From positions 1-39,636 of IMG/VR virus record IMGVR_UViG_3300045941_000406: DNA of 39,636 nucleotides; one strand, 5' to 3'. Both the position numbers and the translations under genes were made by a program. Positions 1 to 8,000 of the stretch are shown one piece after another; position 1 is the first letter of the stretch, and every line of letters starts with the position of its first letter. The stretch comes from a virus. The notes under the pieces are model-generated. The model was not told where the DNA came from, did no database searches, and saw only the letters and a program-made list of their open reading frames with translations.

Positions 1-2055
1 GGGACTGCTGATTTCTATCCGGTGACCAATTTGTACAACGCGAACGGCATTCTTGCCTCCGATCGCGCGGTGGATCTCGGGCAATGGACTCTCACCTGGC
101 AGGGATTCAAGATAAACAACACGGTCACGAACTTTTCGACTTTGGCTTACCTGACACATTCAGTAACGGCCAGGACGAACAATGTTTTTGCGGACACGGT
201 CACGATCAAGGGGACGAATGCTGTGTTCCTGAATTCCGATAACAATTTGAGTCTCTATTCCTCTGCCGGAGCCAGCTTGTACGGAGTGGGCAGTGCATCG
301 GTCGGGAGTGGAGGATCATTGACTCTCAACGCGGTCAGCACCGTCCTGGCTCCGGGGAATGTCATGTTTTACCAGTCCTCGAATGTCCTCGCGAAAACTG
401 CACATATCGGAGCCTATGCGCGTCTCGTTTCAACGAATGGCCAACTTGAGATGGTCAATCCATCGGGGAATGTTATCGCGGTTTCCAATGTCCTGCAGAT
501 GATCGCGAGCCCGGTCGGGCCGAATACCGCCGGGCAGTATGTCCAGACTCTCGGTTACTATAACGTTGGGGACTTGGGCGGGGGACTTTACTACTCGCGA
601 CCGTACCTGGCGGGACAGACCAACTACGGCAACTTCCAGTCCACCTATAACACCAATTTCATGTGGAGCCTCCTGATGCCGTGGGAAGGAATTTCATTGC
701 GGCAATACGGAGCCAAGGGAGACGGGATTACCGATGATACTCCTCCATTTGTGGACTGGATGAAGGATATCAACCAGAGAATTGGGATCCTAAGCGTGGG
801 GGTGTACATGATCCGACCATATTCAACCGCTCCAAATGCCATCATTAATATCAAGGGCACGGTTAAGCTCGGGCACAGTACGGTAATTGAATCCAGCCCC
901 GGCATTTATTTTCAGAATTGCGCTGTCTTCAAGCGGTTTGCAGGGAGCAGTACTGAGCACCTCTTCAATGTCACCAATAGTGCCTCCTTGAACCTGTTTG
1001 ATGTTGTCCTCGATGGGAACAAGCCAAACGACAACAACAACACTGCAACGCTCTACTACAATAATAACGGTGGGCCCGTATATATCGAGGGATGCAGGTT
1101 CCAGAATTCCTACGGGCACGGGTTGCGGATCAGTGGAACCAACGCAGCAGGGAGCCAGGTGAGAAATTGCCGGGTGTACGATGTCCGCCGCGGGATGCGA
1201 TTCGATTTCACCTATGGGCTAACGGTGGAGGATTGTTCGATCACCAGGTGCTGGGACAACTGCCTTTGGATTTACCAGTGCCATGGGATGAGTGTGCGAG
1301 ATACGTACATCTCGGATGGCGGTGTAAATGGGATTGCAATCGAGGGGTCGATTGATTGCCGCTTTATCAATCTCATGGTGGAGGGGCACAAGCGGCAATG
1401 CGTGAACATGAGCCTGAATGGGTACGGGCTAAACAATATCATTTTTGCCAACTCGGTTTTCCGCAACGCGAATTGCTCCACTAACCAGGATACGAACATC
1501 GTAGCATCCGCCGCGGGCACCCAATCAACCGTAGGTGTCGAAGGCACCACCGCGGGAATGAATGCCTCTCGCATTACTTTCGCCAATTGCATCCTTGGAG
1601 GAGACAACACTCAGCCTGGATATCCACGGTTCGGGACGAATGCGGTCAAAACCCATTTTGAATGGTTGGCATCGATTGATGGGTCTCGGTATGCGTGGAA
1701 TTTTTGGACGTTCAGCGGAAATATTCACAAGCCACCGATCACCGTCGCATCTGACTATTATCAGGGATCCGGACCATTGATCGGGCTCACGAACAATGTT
1801 GTTGAAATGGGAGTTTACCGTTCAACCGGATATCCCTCATTCCACTTCGGGCCGATGGGCGGGATCACCTCCCAGGGTTGGCGCATGGATCTGGCGGAAG
1901 GCGGCGGTTCCACCACTGCGGATCTGCTGAGCGTTCCCACGACAAGCCATAAGATTCTCAAAGCAGGAACCGCCATTGGAACTCCCGCCCTTTTGGAATT
2001 GACGTTGCCGGACCTCAAACCGCCATTCCCCAAACCTGGGCCATTGCCTGAATGA
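1..2055 (+). CDS. Tail spike/fibre C-terminal part (beta-helix, pectate-lyase-like), 5' partial
   Basis: The frame is open from base 1, so the true start is outside this end. The first codon usable as a start is a GTG at 22, but the text around it (LYNANG, then LGQW) matches the repeat module of the fibre gene at 38280-39636 (IYKNDG, then LGSN), so this is probably the continuation of that gene. At about 500-620 is a linker with the G-Y-Y-N-x-G-D-x-G-G-G-x-Y-Y pattern. It is followed at about 697-740 by QYGAKGDGITDD, the signature that opens right-handed beta-helix (pectate-lyase-3) tail spikes. The following roughly 300 residues have the short Asn/Gly-rich strands of that fold. The likely role is receptor binding or polysaccharide cleavage at the tail tip. 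Catalytic residues cannot be assigned by eye. Its stop overlaps the next start by 4 bases. Confidence 0.85.
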   Translation, partial: GTADFYPVTNLYNANGILASDRAVDLGQWTLTWQGFKINNTVTNFSTLAYLTHSVTARTNNVFADTVTIKGTNAVFLNSDNNLSLYSSAGASLYGVGSASVGSGGSLTLNAVSTVLAPGNVMFYQSSNVLAKTAHIGAYARLVSTNGQLEMVNPSGNVIAVSNVLQMIASPVGPNTAGQYVQTLGYYNVGDLGGGLYYSRPYLAGQTNYGNFQSTYNTNFMWSLLMPWEGISLRQYGAKGDGITDDTPPFVDWMKDINQRIGILSVGVYMIRPYSTAPNAIINIKGTVKLGHSTVIESSPGIYFQNCAVFKRFAGSSTEHLFNVTNSASLNLFDVVLDGNKPNDNNNTATLYYNNNGGPVYIEGCRFQNSYGHGLRISGTNAAGSQVRNCRVYDVRRGMRFDFTYGLTVEDCSITRCWDNCLWIYQCHGMSVRDTYISDGGVNGIAIEGSIDCRFINLMVEGHKRQCVNMSLNGYGLNNIIFANSVFRNANCSTNQDTNIVASAAGTQSTVGVEGTTAGMNASRITFANCILGGDNTQPGYPRFGTNAVKTHFEWLASIDGSRYAWNFWTFSGNIHKPPITVASDYYQGSGPLIGLTNNVVEMGVYRSTGYPSFHFGPMGGITSQGWRMDLAEGGGSTTADLLSVPTTSHKILKAGTAIGTPALLELTLPDLKPPFPKPGPLPE

Positions 2056-2972
2056 GATTTCTTCTCATCATCCTTTGCTTTGCATCCATTGGCTGGGCCT
2101 TTCGGAATCCAGCGCACGACAACAATCACAATACGACCGCGCCTCCTGGCACAGCTGGCTACTGGTGGGATAAGATCGCGATTTCAGCCTCTGATGGCAC
2201 TTACCAGATCCCGATTGGTCCTCGCCTTTTGATCTCGCCGCAGCACGTCAACATGTATGTCGGCAAACAAACGACCCAGCTTGGCGTGACCGCAACGGTG
2301 ACCAATGTTTTCACGACAACCAACCAGTATGATTGCGTTTACAGCATGCTGGATAAGCCCCTGCCTGTTGTCTGGCAGCTGTACATGGGCGAGCCGTTTA
2401 CTGAAACGAATCAATATCTGTGCATTGGGTTTGGCCTGGGGAAGGGGGCGCCACTTCCTGACGGCTCCGGCTACTATTACGGGGACCCGGCCACATATCG
2501 CCAGCGTTGGACTATTCCGACCGAGAAATATTATACGCCATGGCTGGAAGAGATTGGGCAGTCGTGGGACCCGGTTAACCAGCAATGGATCATCAATTCC
2601 AACCGCCAATGCCGCGCGACCGCGGCGAGTTCAGTAAATACTGACGAATCCGCTTGGGCAGTTGCTGGCGACAGCGGGAGTCCAATTCTCATGAACTGCG
2701 GCAAGGGGACCAATGAATGGGTCCTGATGGGCATCATGGCGAGCGGGATCGGTTTGGCGACGGATCTCAAATACGCCAACAACGCAATGGGTGCCGGGCC
2801 AGGTCCCTTCGTGGACATGGAAATCCTTTTGTATGTGATTCAAACGGGTGAACTCCCTGCTGAATCACCTGCCTGGAAAGTTCCAACTCCGGTTGCCACG
2901 ACCGCCGCGCGCCGATTCCCAAGCTGGATCCCTGAGATTACTCCATTCCCAAATCACGGAATCCCAAAATGA
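2052..2972 (+). CDS. Secreted trypsin-like (S1/chymotrypsin fold) serine protease
   Basis: This 306-residue protein has a clear signal peptide (MRFLLIILCFASIGWAF). The GDSGSP box places the nucleophile at Ser208. H65 in I-S-P-Q-H-V and D94 in Y-D-C-V-Y-S-M-L are in the expected order for a chymotrypsin-type triad. The usual TAAHC context is not kept, so the His assignment is tentative. The C-terminus is Pro-rich. The start overlaps the spike gene (ATGA) and the stop overlaps the next gene, so expression is coupled. A secreted protease between a spike and membrane proteins could process fibres, act on the host envelope, or contribute to lysis; which of these is unknown. Confidence in the fold is good, confidence in the role is low. 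Confidence 0.75.
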   Translation: MRFLLIILCFASIGWAFRNPAHDNNHNTTAPPGTAGYWWDKIAISASDGTYQIPIGPRLLISPQHVNMYVGKQTTQLGVTATVTNVFTTTNQYDCVYSMLDKPLPVVWQLYMGEPFTETNQYLCIGFGLGKGAPLPDGSGYYYGDPATYRQRWTIPTEKYYTPWLEEIGQSWDPVNQQWIINSNRQCRATAASSVNTDESAWAVAGDSGSPILMNCGKGTNEWVLMGIMASGIGLATDLKYANNAMGAGPGPFVDMEILLYVIQTGELPAESPAWKVPTPVATTAARRFPSWIPEITPFPNHGIPK

Positions 2973-3196
2973 AAACTGCTCTCATCCTGGCGGCAGCGAA
3001 TCCGAATCCGGAGCCGATCATCAATGCGGTGATCTGGCTCGTATGTGTCGGCCTGATCTTCTGGTTGCTATGATGGCTCATCTCCTATGTGGGAGTGCCG
3101 GAGCCGTTCCAGAAGGTGGCCAAGGTCATCGTGGCAGTTGCCGCGGTGATCGTCCTCATCAAGGTCCTCCTAGGCCTTGCCAGCTCTCAACTCTAA
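2969..3196 (+). pseudogene. Two-segment membrane (holin-like) small protein interrupted by an in-frame UGA
   Basis: Read from ATG 2969, the frame gives 34 residues with one hydrophobic segment (INAVIWLVCVGLIFWLL), then TGA at 3071-3073. The same frame continues without another stop as WLISYVGVPEPFQKV and a second hydrophobic segment, ending at TAA 3194-3196. From memory, small two-segment phage membrane proteins have an LLWWLI-type stretch followed by PEPF in this place, so the UGA sits where a Trp (UGG) would be expected. Neighbouring genes use TGA as a normal stop, so a recoded genetic code is unlikely. It may be a nonsense mutation, a sequencing error or readthrough. The full product would be 75 residues. 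The gene is coupled by ATGA to the protease upstream. Confidence 0.6.
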
Positions 3197-3208
3197 ATCC
3201 TCGCTACT

Positions 3209-3829
3209 ATGAGTGAAACCGAAGCCCCTCCTTATCCAGTTGATCCGTCTTCGTCCGAAAAACAGATCCGGCGGAAGATTCTTCGCGAGGTTATTATCGA
3301 ATGGCCGGATCCACCAGTGCCATTCCCGAAGCGAGTCGCGTTGCCGGAAGAACCAACATGGCCGCTTTTGATGGCGCCATTCCGCGGCGGGTTTCAGGCG
3401 TTGTACGATCCTGCGACCGGGATGCTTCATTGGCTGGATTATCCACCGACCTGGCCATATTACACAGTGGATAGCCCCTACATCCTGATGGGCGAGACGT
3501 TCCGGTACGACATGCTGGCGCCGGAGTTCGCCATCAAATACCTCCTCAACAATCTTGCCGGCACTGATTTTCCGCTCCAGGCGGCTTTATTCCAGATCAA
3601 CGATACGGGGCAGGCCGATCGGAATGCATCTCAGCGGAGTTACAACGTGGTCAATCTGCCGAAACAGCCGCCGGAGGTTCTGGTTCCGCAGATGTACCAG
3701 GTGAACAGCAAGGAGACGTTGAACAAGTATCTCAAGAGCTTTCATGACAAGGGCTGTCTCGGCGCGATCTGCCGCGGCCTCGATACGGGTTGCTCGGATC
3801 CGCAGTACATCGTCATTGATCCAATATGA
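3209..3829 (+). CDS. Hypothetical protein, 206 aa
   Basis: I do not recognise a family. The protein starts with an acidic Pro/Ser-rich stretch and is rich in aromatic residues and prolines (WLDYPPTWPYYTVDSPY near residue 75). It has a Cys pair near the C-terminus (KGCLGAICRGLDTGC) and no signal peptide or membrane segment. It lies in a run of overlapping genes between a holin-like membrane protein and a lipoprotein, and its stop overlaps the next ATG by 4 bases. Position alone would allow a lysis or fibre-accessory role. No lysozyme, amidase or transglycosylase motif is visible. Confidence 0.7.
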   Translation: MSETEAPPYPVDPSSSEKQIRRKILREVIIEWPDPPVPFPKRVALPEEPTWPLLMAPFRGGFQALYDPATGMLHWLDYPPTWPYYTVDSPYILMGETFRYDMLAPEFAIKYLLNNLAGTDFPLQAALFQINDTGQADRNASQRSYNVVNLPKQPPEVLVPQMYQVNSKETLNKYLKSFHDKGCLGAICRGLDTGCSDPQYIVIDPI

Positions 3830-4083
3830 AAGCGAGATTGGCACTCATTGCCGGCCTCTTGGTTCTTTCTGGATGCGTGATCAAGAGGACCGGCCATGAG
3901 AAGGAGACGAGCCTCGGTGGATTCCATGCGATCGGTGTGACGTATGTCCAGGAGCGCACGAATCATACGACGATTTTCTCGATCGGGCTCGTGCAGACGG
4001 GTGCCGGTAAGCGACTCCCAGTCGTAGGCGCGGCAAAGCAATTCGACGTGAATCCGCTCAATGTCCAGCCAAAGGCTCCGTGA
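3826..4083 (+). CDS. Small lipoprotein (possible outer-membrane spanin or moron)
   Basis: This 85-residue protein begins with a short positively charged N-terminus, a hydrophobic stretch and a lipobox (LVLSGC), so Cys17 should be lipidated by the signal peptidase II pathway. The mature part is short and polar (NHTTIFSIGLVQTGAG) and ends near a proline. Placement just after a holin-like gene recalls outer-membrane spanins, but there is no proline-rich Rz1-like body and no obvious nested partner. It is coupled to the upstream gene by an ATGA overlap. Lipoprotein call is firm; function is unknown. Confidence 0.75.
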   Translation: MKARLALIAGLLVLSGCVIKRTGHEKETSLGGFHAIGVTYVQERTNHTTIFSIGLVQTGAGKRLPVVGAAKQFDVNPLNVQPKAP

Positions 4084-4252
4084 TGAAGAGGCAATACCCA
4101 GACAACCATTTTTAAAATTTCCCGGCCTGGTGCTGTGTGGCATCCGGGTACGGGAGACGGTGAACCATCCGGGGTCCTATCTCATAGGAGCTCCCTCGTT
4201 AAATTGAAACCGGGCCGCACGCTTGATGGTTGGTTGCGGCGGCGTTTGCTTT
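4084..4252 (+). other. Gap between lipoprotein and secreted protein; two weak hairpins, no convincing gene
   Basis: The stretch contains a very short ATG frame at 4083 (10 residues) and an unrecognised open frame running on from about 4135. Two small hairpins are visible: CCCGG/CCGGG around 4120-4149, and CCTAT-CTC-ATAGG at about 4176-4190. There is no T-run after either, so they are not intrinsic terminators. Nothing more can be supported. Confidence 0.3.
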
Positions 4253-4672
4253 ATGAAAGCGGGTTTGCTGTTGCTGTTTGTGGTTATCGGCTCGTTGCTG
4301 GCCGCCACCAACGAGGTGAGGGTCATAATCGACGCCACGACGAATGTGATTGTGAAGGTGGTACAAACTAACAGTCAACCGACGTCGCCCGCTCTGGTAC
4401 TCAGTGTGACGGTTGAGGCTCCGCAGGCTGTGTCGGTGTCGATGCAGCGCAAGGTTATCAACCCACCGCAACCTCCGACAAATCATTGCGATGACACGCT
4501 CGCGATCGCCCGATACGAGCTAGAACTGTCCCGGTGGTATCGACAGCAACTCGGGTCGAACGTCTGGAAGGATGTCCGCAGCTATCGGACGAATCGCGCT
4601 TTCGTTGACGTCGTGTACAGGACCGTTGACGAATCGCCTGGCCTGAAATTCCGAAGAGAGAGAGGCGAATGA
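4253..4672 (+). CDS. Small secreted protein, unknown function
   Basis: The start at ATG 4253 is preferred over 4223 because it puts a typical signal peptide at the N-terminus (MKAGLLLLFVVIGSLLAATN), giving 139 residues. The mature N-terminal half is Thr/Val/Asn-rich (beta-type). The C-terminal half is charged and probably helical (AIARYELELSRWYRQQL). This helical part after a signal anchor could resemble an inner-membrane spanin, but no family is recognised. Its stop overlaps the ATG of the next small frame. Confidence 0.65.
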   Translation: MKAGLLLLFVVIGSLLAATNEVRVIIDATTNVIVKVVQTNSQPTSPALVLSVTVEAPQAVSVSMQRKVINPPQPPTNHCDDTLAIARYELELSRWYRQQLGSNVWKDVRSYRTNRAFVDVVYRTVDESPGLKFRRERGE

Positions 4673-4767
4673 ACACTTTGGCTTCCACCTGCCTTGGCAT
4701 GGCGCTCTGTCTGCGCAGAGGGGGCATTCGTCCCGGTGGAGGCCTTCTCAACTGGAGTCCGCCATGA
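4669..4767 (+). CDS. Possible 32-residue peptide (translational coupling ORF)
   Basis: The short ATG frame MNTLASTCLGMALCLRRGG is joined to its neighbours by ATGA overlaps on both sides, at 4669 and at 4764-4767. The linked starts and stops are the only support. It may mainly carry ribosomes to the next gene. Confidence 0.35.
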   Translation: MNTLASTCLGMALCLRRGGIRPGGGLLNWSPP

Positions 4768-4928
4768 ACATGCCTGGATGGATGGATCTGAACATACTGT
4801 TGCTGGCCCTGGTGGTGGTGTCTTTCGCGGCGGCTCTGTGGTTTGTGCTTCGTATCATGAGCAAAGACAGGGCAAAGCCTAAAACTCCATTTCAACCCCC
4901 ACCCCCAGATGAAAAAAAGAACCCGTAA
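4764..4928 (+). CDS. Small single-span membrane protein, 54 aa
   Basis: The frame from ATG 4764 gives a short N-terminus, one hydrophobic segment (ILLLALVVVSFAAALWFVL, residues about 10-28), a basic flank and a Pro/Lys-rich tail (QPPPPDEKKNP). It has the size and shape of a pinholin or a phage membrane accessory protein. It overlaps the next gene by 20 bases in another frame and is coupled upstream by ATGA. Membrane topology is well supported; the role is inferred from place only. Confidence 0.6.
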   Translation: MNMPGWMDLNILLLALVVVSFAAALWFVLRIMSKDRAKPKTPFQPPPPDEKKNP

Positions 4929-5442
4929 AGTGACACCAAAACCTGAAGCTGCCACCAGGGCAGCCCCTGTCGGGCCTCCTTATCACGTTTTCAGGATGCA
5001 GTTCAAAGATCAGACCTGCCCGTATGTAGTAGGCGACCAAGTTCAACCGGGTGCGAAGGACTATTTAGGCACTTATCAATTCCTTGGTTTTGCCTATGTA
5101 ATTGGAATCCGTTCAATCGTCTCGGCAACTGACAATGATCATGAAGTGCAGGTGGGCATCTGGGAGAATGCAGCAGCGGTAACAGCGCCTGAGATTACCT
5201 TGCACACTGACCCGGCTGCTGTGTCGGGTGTTTGCACGGTGGCGTATGGGTTGCAGGTGCGTTTTTTTATTGATGAGCCCGCAACGCTGGCGAGGCTGTT
5301 TAGGGACGGCGCCGAGGTACGGTCAGGCGCCGGATCGGAGTTTACGATCACATTCGCACAGGGAACTGATGCGGGCGTTTATACCTGCAACGCGGACGGG
5401 AAGCTGAGTAACGATATCCAGCTTGTGGTGACCGGAACCTGA
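4909..5442 (+). CDS. Ig-like domain protein, 177 aa
   Basis: A basic N-terminus (MKKRTRKVTPKPEA) is followed by a beta-rich domain of about 80 residues. The last 65 residues form an Ig-like domain with the motif RLFRDGAEVRSG, then D-A-G-V-Y-T-C-N-A-D, the strand-F signature of I-set domains. Such domains on phage virion proteins typically aid weak binding to host-surface glycans. There is no signal peptide. It is the last gene before the head-protease leader element. Virion decoration or adhesion is inferred. Confidence 0.65.
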   Translation: MKKRTRKVTPKPEAATRAAPVGPPYHVFRMQFKDQTCPYVVGDQVQPGAKDYLGTYQFLGFAYVIGIRSIVSATDNDHEVQVGIWENAAAVTAPEITLHTDPAAVSGVCTVAYGLQVRFFIDEPATLARLFRDGAEVRSGAGSEFTITFAQGTDAGVYTCNADGKLSNDIQLVVTGT

Positions 5443-5491
5443 AGCGATGGCATAGCCCACACCCAGACCCAGTTTTCGGTAGGTAGCCCCC

Positions 5492-5526
5492 CTATGGTTT
5501 ACCCCAGCAGCCCCCTTATGTGGGCT
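5492..5526 (+). promoter_or_regulatory. Head-gene leader element, copy 1 (before the protease gene)
   Basis: CTATGGTTTACCCCA at 5492-5506 is followed by a small possible hairpin (AGCCC 5509-5513 with GGGCT 5522-5526). The start codon GTG is at 5520, exactly 28 nt after the element begins. The same arrangement occurs before 35023 and 35465. No strong Shine-Dalgarno sequence is seen at the usual distance, so the element may itself govern translation. Confidence 0.6.
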
Positions 5527-6617
5527 ACAAGTTTCTGAACCAGGGCAGCACTGCTGAACTGTTCATATTTGGGGATATTGCGTGGTGGGGCACCACGGCT
5601 GACCAGTTCAGGCATGAACTGACCGCCATAGAAGCTGGCAAGCCCCTGGTGGTGAACATCAACAGCAATGGGGGTGACCCGATTGATGCCACAGCCATTT
5701 ACAATTTGCTGGCAGCCAGGAAGAACACCACCACCAGGGTCATGGGGATTGCTGCCAGTGCAGCCAGCATTATTGCCCAGGCTGGAAACCCACGAGAAAT
5801 AGTCACCAACGGCTGGCTGATGATCCATGAACCAGTGGTTGAGGTGTTTGGTGGCAATGAAGCAACCCTGCGCTCGGCAGCAGAAGGACTGGCGGCCATT
5901 AAGTCTGGAATTGTTGACACCTACGCAAAGCGAAGTGGCCGGGGCCAGGATGAAGTCAGGGCATTGATGGCTGCTGAGACCTGGTGGACTGGTGAACAGG
6001 CAGTGGCAGCAGGCTTTGCTGATGCTGTAGTTCCTTCCATGGTGATTCAGAATTCTGCCAGGTTTGAGGCCTCAGCCTTTTCCAAGTTCAAACGAGTGCC
6101 CCAAGACGTGATTCAATCCTGGGGTTTACCCCCACACTTCACTAATAGCATGAGCACACTTTCTGACTTTCTGGCTTCCTTTAAGCCTGCTCCCAGTGGC
6201 CCTAGTGAGCGCGAAACAAAGCTGCTGCGGGTGCTGGCAAAGGCCGGGGTTGACGCCGCGGGGGTTGATGCCCTGGTGGCCGCCCCGGATGATGATGGGC
6301 TTTCGCGGGTCATTGAAGCGGCCATCACCACGGGCAAACAGGCTGAAGTAGCCCTGCGCACAACGGCTGAAAGCAATCTGGCCACCATCGTGGCAGCCCT
6401 GACATCGAATGGGGTCAAGGTGGAACCGGACAAGCTTGACCAAGTAGGACCTGCCTTGCAGGCCAGGGTGGAAGCCATAGCCAGCAAAAAGATGATGGTT
6501 GCTGCGGCTGCCAGGGGAATCCCTCCACTGCCCACTGAACCAGGCCGGGTCAATGGTGGTATCCAAAGACCAAAGACACTCACGGAACAATGTCTGGAAG
6601 CCAGCAAATCCGCTTAA
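5520..6617 (+). CDS. ClpP-like head maturation protease with C-terminal scaffold region
   Basis: This 365-residue protein has an N-terminal S14-type protease domain: VVNINSNGGD at about 44-53, the nucleophile in GIAASAAS (Ser80), and the His in WLMIHEP (His103). The half after about residue 210 is Ala-rich and helical, as in scaffold extensions of lambda-C-like proteins. It should cut the scaffold inside the procapsid during head assembly. Start is GTG 5520, chosen because the same leader-to-GTG spacing is seen at two other head genes. The capsid protein gene follows after 14 bases. Codon style changes here relative to the upstream cassette. Confidence 0.92.
   Translation: MGYKFLNQGSTAELFIFGDIAWWGTTADQFRHELTAIEAGKPLVVNINSNGGDPIDATAIYNLLAARKNTTTRVMGIAASAASIIAQAGNPREIVTNGWLMIHEPVVEVFGGNEATLRSAAEGLAAIKSGIVDTYAKRSGRGQDEVRALMAAETWWTGEQAVAAGFADAVVPSMVIQNSARFEASAFSKFKRVPQDVIQSWGLPPHFTNSMSTLSDFLASFKPAPSGPSERETKLLRVLAKAGVDAAGVDALVAAPDDDGLSRVIEAAITTGKQAEVALRTTAESNLATIVAALTSNGVKVEPDKLDQVGPALQARVEAIASKKMMVAAAARGIPPLPTEPGRVNGGIQRPKTLTEQCLEASKSA
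6150..6617 (+). CDS. Probable nested scaffold protein (internal in-frame start of the protease gene)
   Basis: An in-frame ATG at 6150 lies exactly where the protease domain gives way to the helical part (MSTLSDFLASFKP). It would give a 155-residue scaffold, in the manner of the nested scaffold of phage lambda (Nu3 within C). GGTTTACCCC at 6123-6132, 27 nt upstream, repeats the core of the leader element found before three head genes. The family precedent is established; the internal start itself is inferred. Confidence 0.5.
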   Translation: MSTLSDFLASFKPAPSGPSERETKLLRVLAKAGVDAAGVDALVAAPDDDGLSRVIEAAITTGKQAEVALRTTAESNLATIVAALTSNGVKVEPDKLDQVGPALQARVEAIASKKMMVAAAARGIPPLPTEPGRVNGGIQRPKTLTEQCLEASKSA

Positions 6618-6631
6618 CCCCATTTTAAAAT

Positions 6632-7672
6632 ATGCCAACGACAACATTAAGTACCCTTTGGACGCCTGTAATCTGGGTCAAGGCGGTCAATGAAAAGGCG
6701 AGAACCTTCCCGAGTTTCCTGACTTCGGGAGCGGTGAGGCAATCCGATTATTTTGATCAACTCGCTACTGGCGGGGGGTTGGCAGTCAATTTGCCGCTCT
6801 TCAAAGATATCACCGAGCAGGATGATGCGCCCCAGGTTGAGAGTACCGCTCCCACGATGGACGGTGTTACGGGTGGTGTGAATGTGGCTCCCATTCTGAG
6901 CCGCGAAAAAGCGTGGGAAGTAACTGCCCTGGCCGCGGGTATAACCGGTGAGGATGTGGTGGGTGCCATCACTGATCAGCTGGCTTTGCGCAGGCAGAAA
7001 CAACGCCACAAGACTGTCATCAGTATTCTGCAAGGGTTGTTCGGCACAGCCTTAGTGACTCAGAAGATAGATGCGTTCAGCGAAACAGGTGCGTCACCAC
7101 CTGCCAGCGCGCTCATTGATGTGGCCAAGATCAACCAGACCATTGCCCTGGCTGGTGAAAGGTCAGGCGACTTCCAGAATGGTGCGATTCTGATGCACCC
7201 AGCCATTCATGCTGCCCTGAAAACTATTGACGCAAACTCATTCTCTACGGATCCGCCAAGTGCCCAAGGGTTCGCCATTCGCCGGTACCAGGGAATTCCC
7301 GTCTATGAATCTGCATGGCTGGGAAGGGCGGGCACCACATCAGGAATTGTTTACACCACCTACGTGGCTGGGCCAGGCGCCATTGCGTGGGGTGAAAAGC
7401 CTCAGGCACCTGATCAGATTGATGTGGCCAGCCTTCAATTCTATGAAAGAAAAGACCTGAACAACATGCAGATTCTGGACCGTACCAGGTTCATCCTGCA
7501 CGTAAATGGCACCCGGTATGGTGGTGCACTGACAGCAGCTGGTGGTCCTAATAACACAGCATTGGCCACAGCAGCCAATTGGACCTACATCGGAACTGAT
7601 TTCGGGTCACCCCCTGTGCCTCCAGGTGTGGGCTTGGGGATCCCCATTGCCTGCCTGCGAACCAATGGTTAA
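6632..7672 (+). CDS. Major capsid protein (Gp13-like, HK97 fold)
   Basis: This 346-residue protein sits directly after the protease. It has the N-terminal pattern of Gp13-like capsid proteins: TPVIW.KAVNEKARTFPSF, then SGAVRQSDYFDQLATGGG and NLPLFKDIT, followed by a REKAWEVTALAAGITGEDVV segment. Later stretches (QNGAILMHPAIHAALK; FAIRRYQGIPVYES) fit the HK97-fold P and A domains. There is no long N-terminal delta domain, which agrees with a separately made scaffold. The C-terminal roughly 30 residues are Gly/Pro-rich. Confidence 0.9.
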   Translation: MPTTTLSTLWTPVIWVKAVNEKARTFPSFLTSGAVRQSDYFDQLATGGGLAVNLPLFKDITEQDDAPQVESTAPTMDGVTGGVNVAPILSREKAWEVTALAAGITGEDVVGAITDQLALRRQKQRHKTVISILQGLFGTALVTQKIDAFSETGASPPASALIDVAKINQTIALAGERSGDFQNGAILMHPAIHAALKTIDANSFSTDPPSAQGFAIRRYQGIPVYESAWLGRAGTTSGIVYTTYVAGPGAIAWGEKPQAPDQIDVASLQFYERKDLNNMQILDRTRFILHVNGTRYGGALTAAGGPNNTALATAANWTYIGTDFGSPPVPPGVGLGIPIACLRTNG

Positions 7673-7684
7673 CGAAGGAACTTT

Positions 7685-7933
7685 ATGGCATTTGGAACCA
7701 GCAGCAGCAGTCACGCGCCGGCAAAAACTGCCAGCAAGGATGCTGACGAAGACGAGCCACAGAAGGAAAGGCAGGCCACCCATGAAGAGTATTTGGAAAG
7801 CCTCGCCTGGTCACAGGAGCATGCCATGAAACAGAGGGCTATTAATCTGATGCGGAGCATCCCTGGCCTGGCTGACCAGATCAAAGCTTTGGAGAAAGAG
7901 GAGAAGGAACCGGAGGCAAAGAAAAAGAAGTAG
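7685..7933 (+). CDS. Small charged protein after capsid gene, 82 aa
   Basis: A Ser-rich start (MAFGTSSSSHAPAKTASKD) is followed by an acidic/basic helical region and a Lys tail (EPEAKKKK). It lies 12 bases after the capsid gene and just before a terminator. It could be a head accessory protein. No family is recognised; the composition and position support a real gene. Confidence 0.65.
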   Translation: MAFGTSSSSHAPAKTASKDADEDEPQKERQATHEEYLESLAWSQEHAMKQRAINLMRSIPGLADQIKALEKEEKEPEAKKKK

Positions 7934-7960
7934 GCAGAAAAGTCATTCCTAATATCAGCA

Positions 7961-7991
7961 GGGGCGGGGTCTTTTCAGCCCCGCCCCTTTT
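7961..7991 (+). terminator. Strong Rho-independent terminator after the capsid operon
   Basis: GGGGCGGGG (7961-7969) pairs perfectly with CCCCGCCCC (7979-7987) around a 9-base loop and is followed by TTTT. It may reduce readthrough from the abundant capsid transcript into the connector and tail genes. Confidence 0.9.
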
Positions 7992-8000
7992 AGTGTCACG

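Noticed and set aside
2848-3216. 122-residue ORF overlapping the protease end and the membrane gene
   Set aside because: It is a shadow frame; its sequence is low-complexity Pro/Arg/Gly and the in-frame membrane protein reading is far more coherent.
4458-4955. 165-residue minus-strand ORF
   Set aside because: Arg/His-rich shadow of the plus-strand secreted and membrane genes; no start context or domain.
5494-5538. Possible leader peptide MVYPSSPLMW read from the ATG inside the leader element
   Set aside because: Copy 3 gives a similar start (MVYPNTFRVW) but copy 2 has ACG instead of ATG and a stop after seven codons. The fixed spacing to GTG explains the conservation better.
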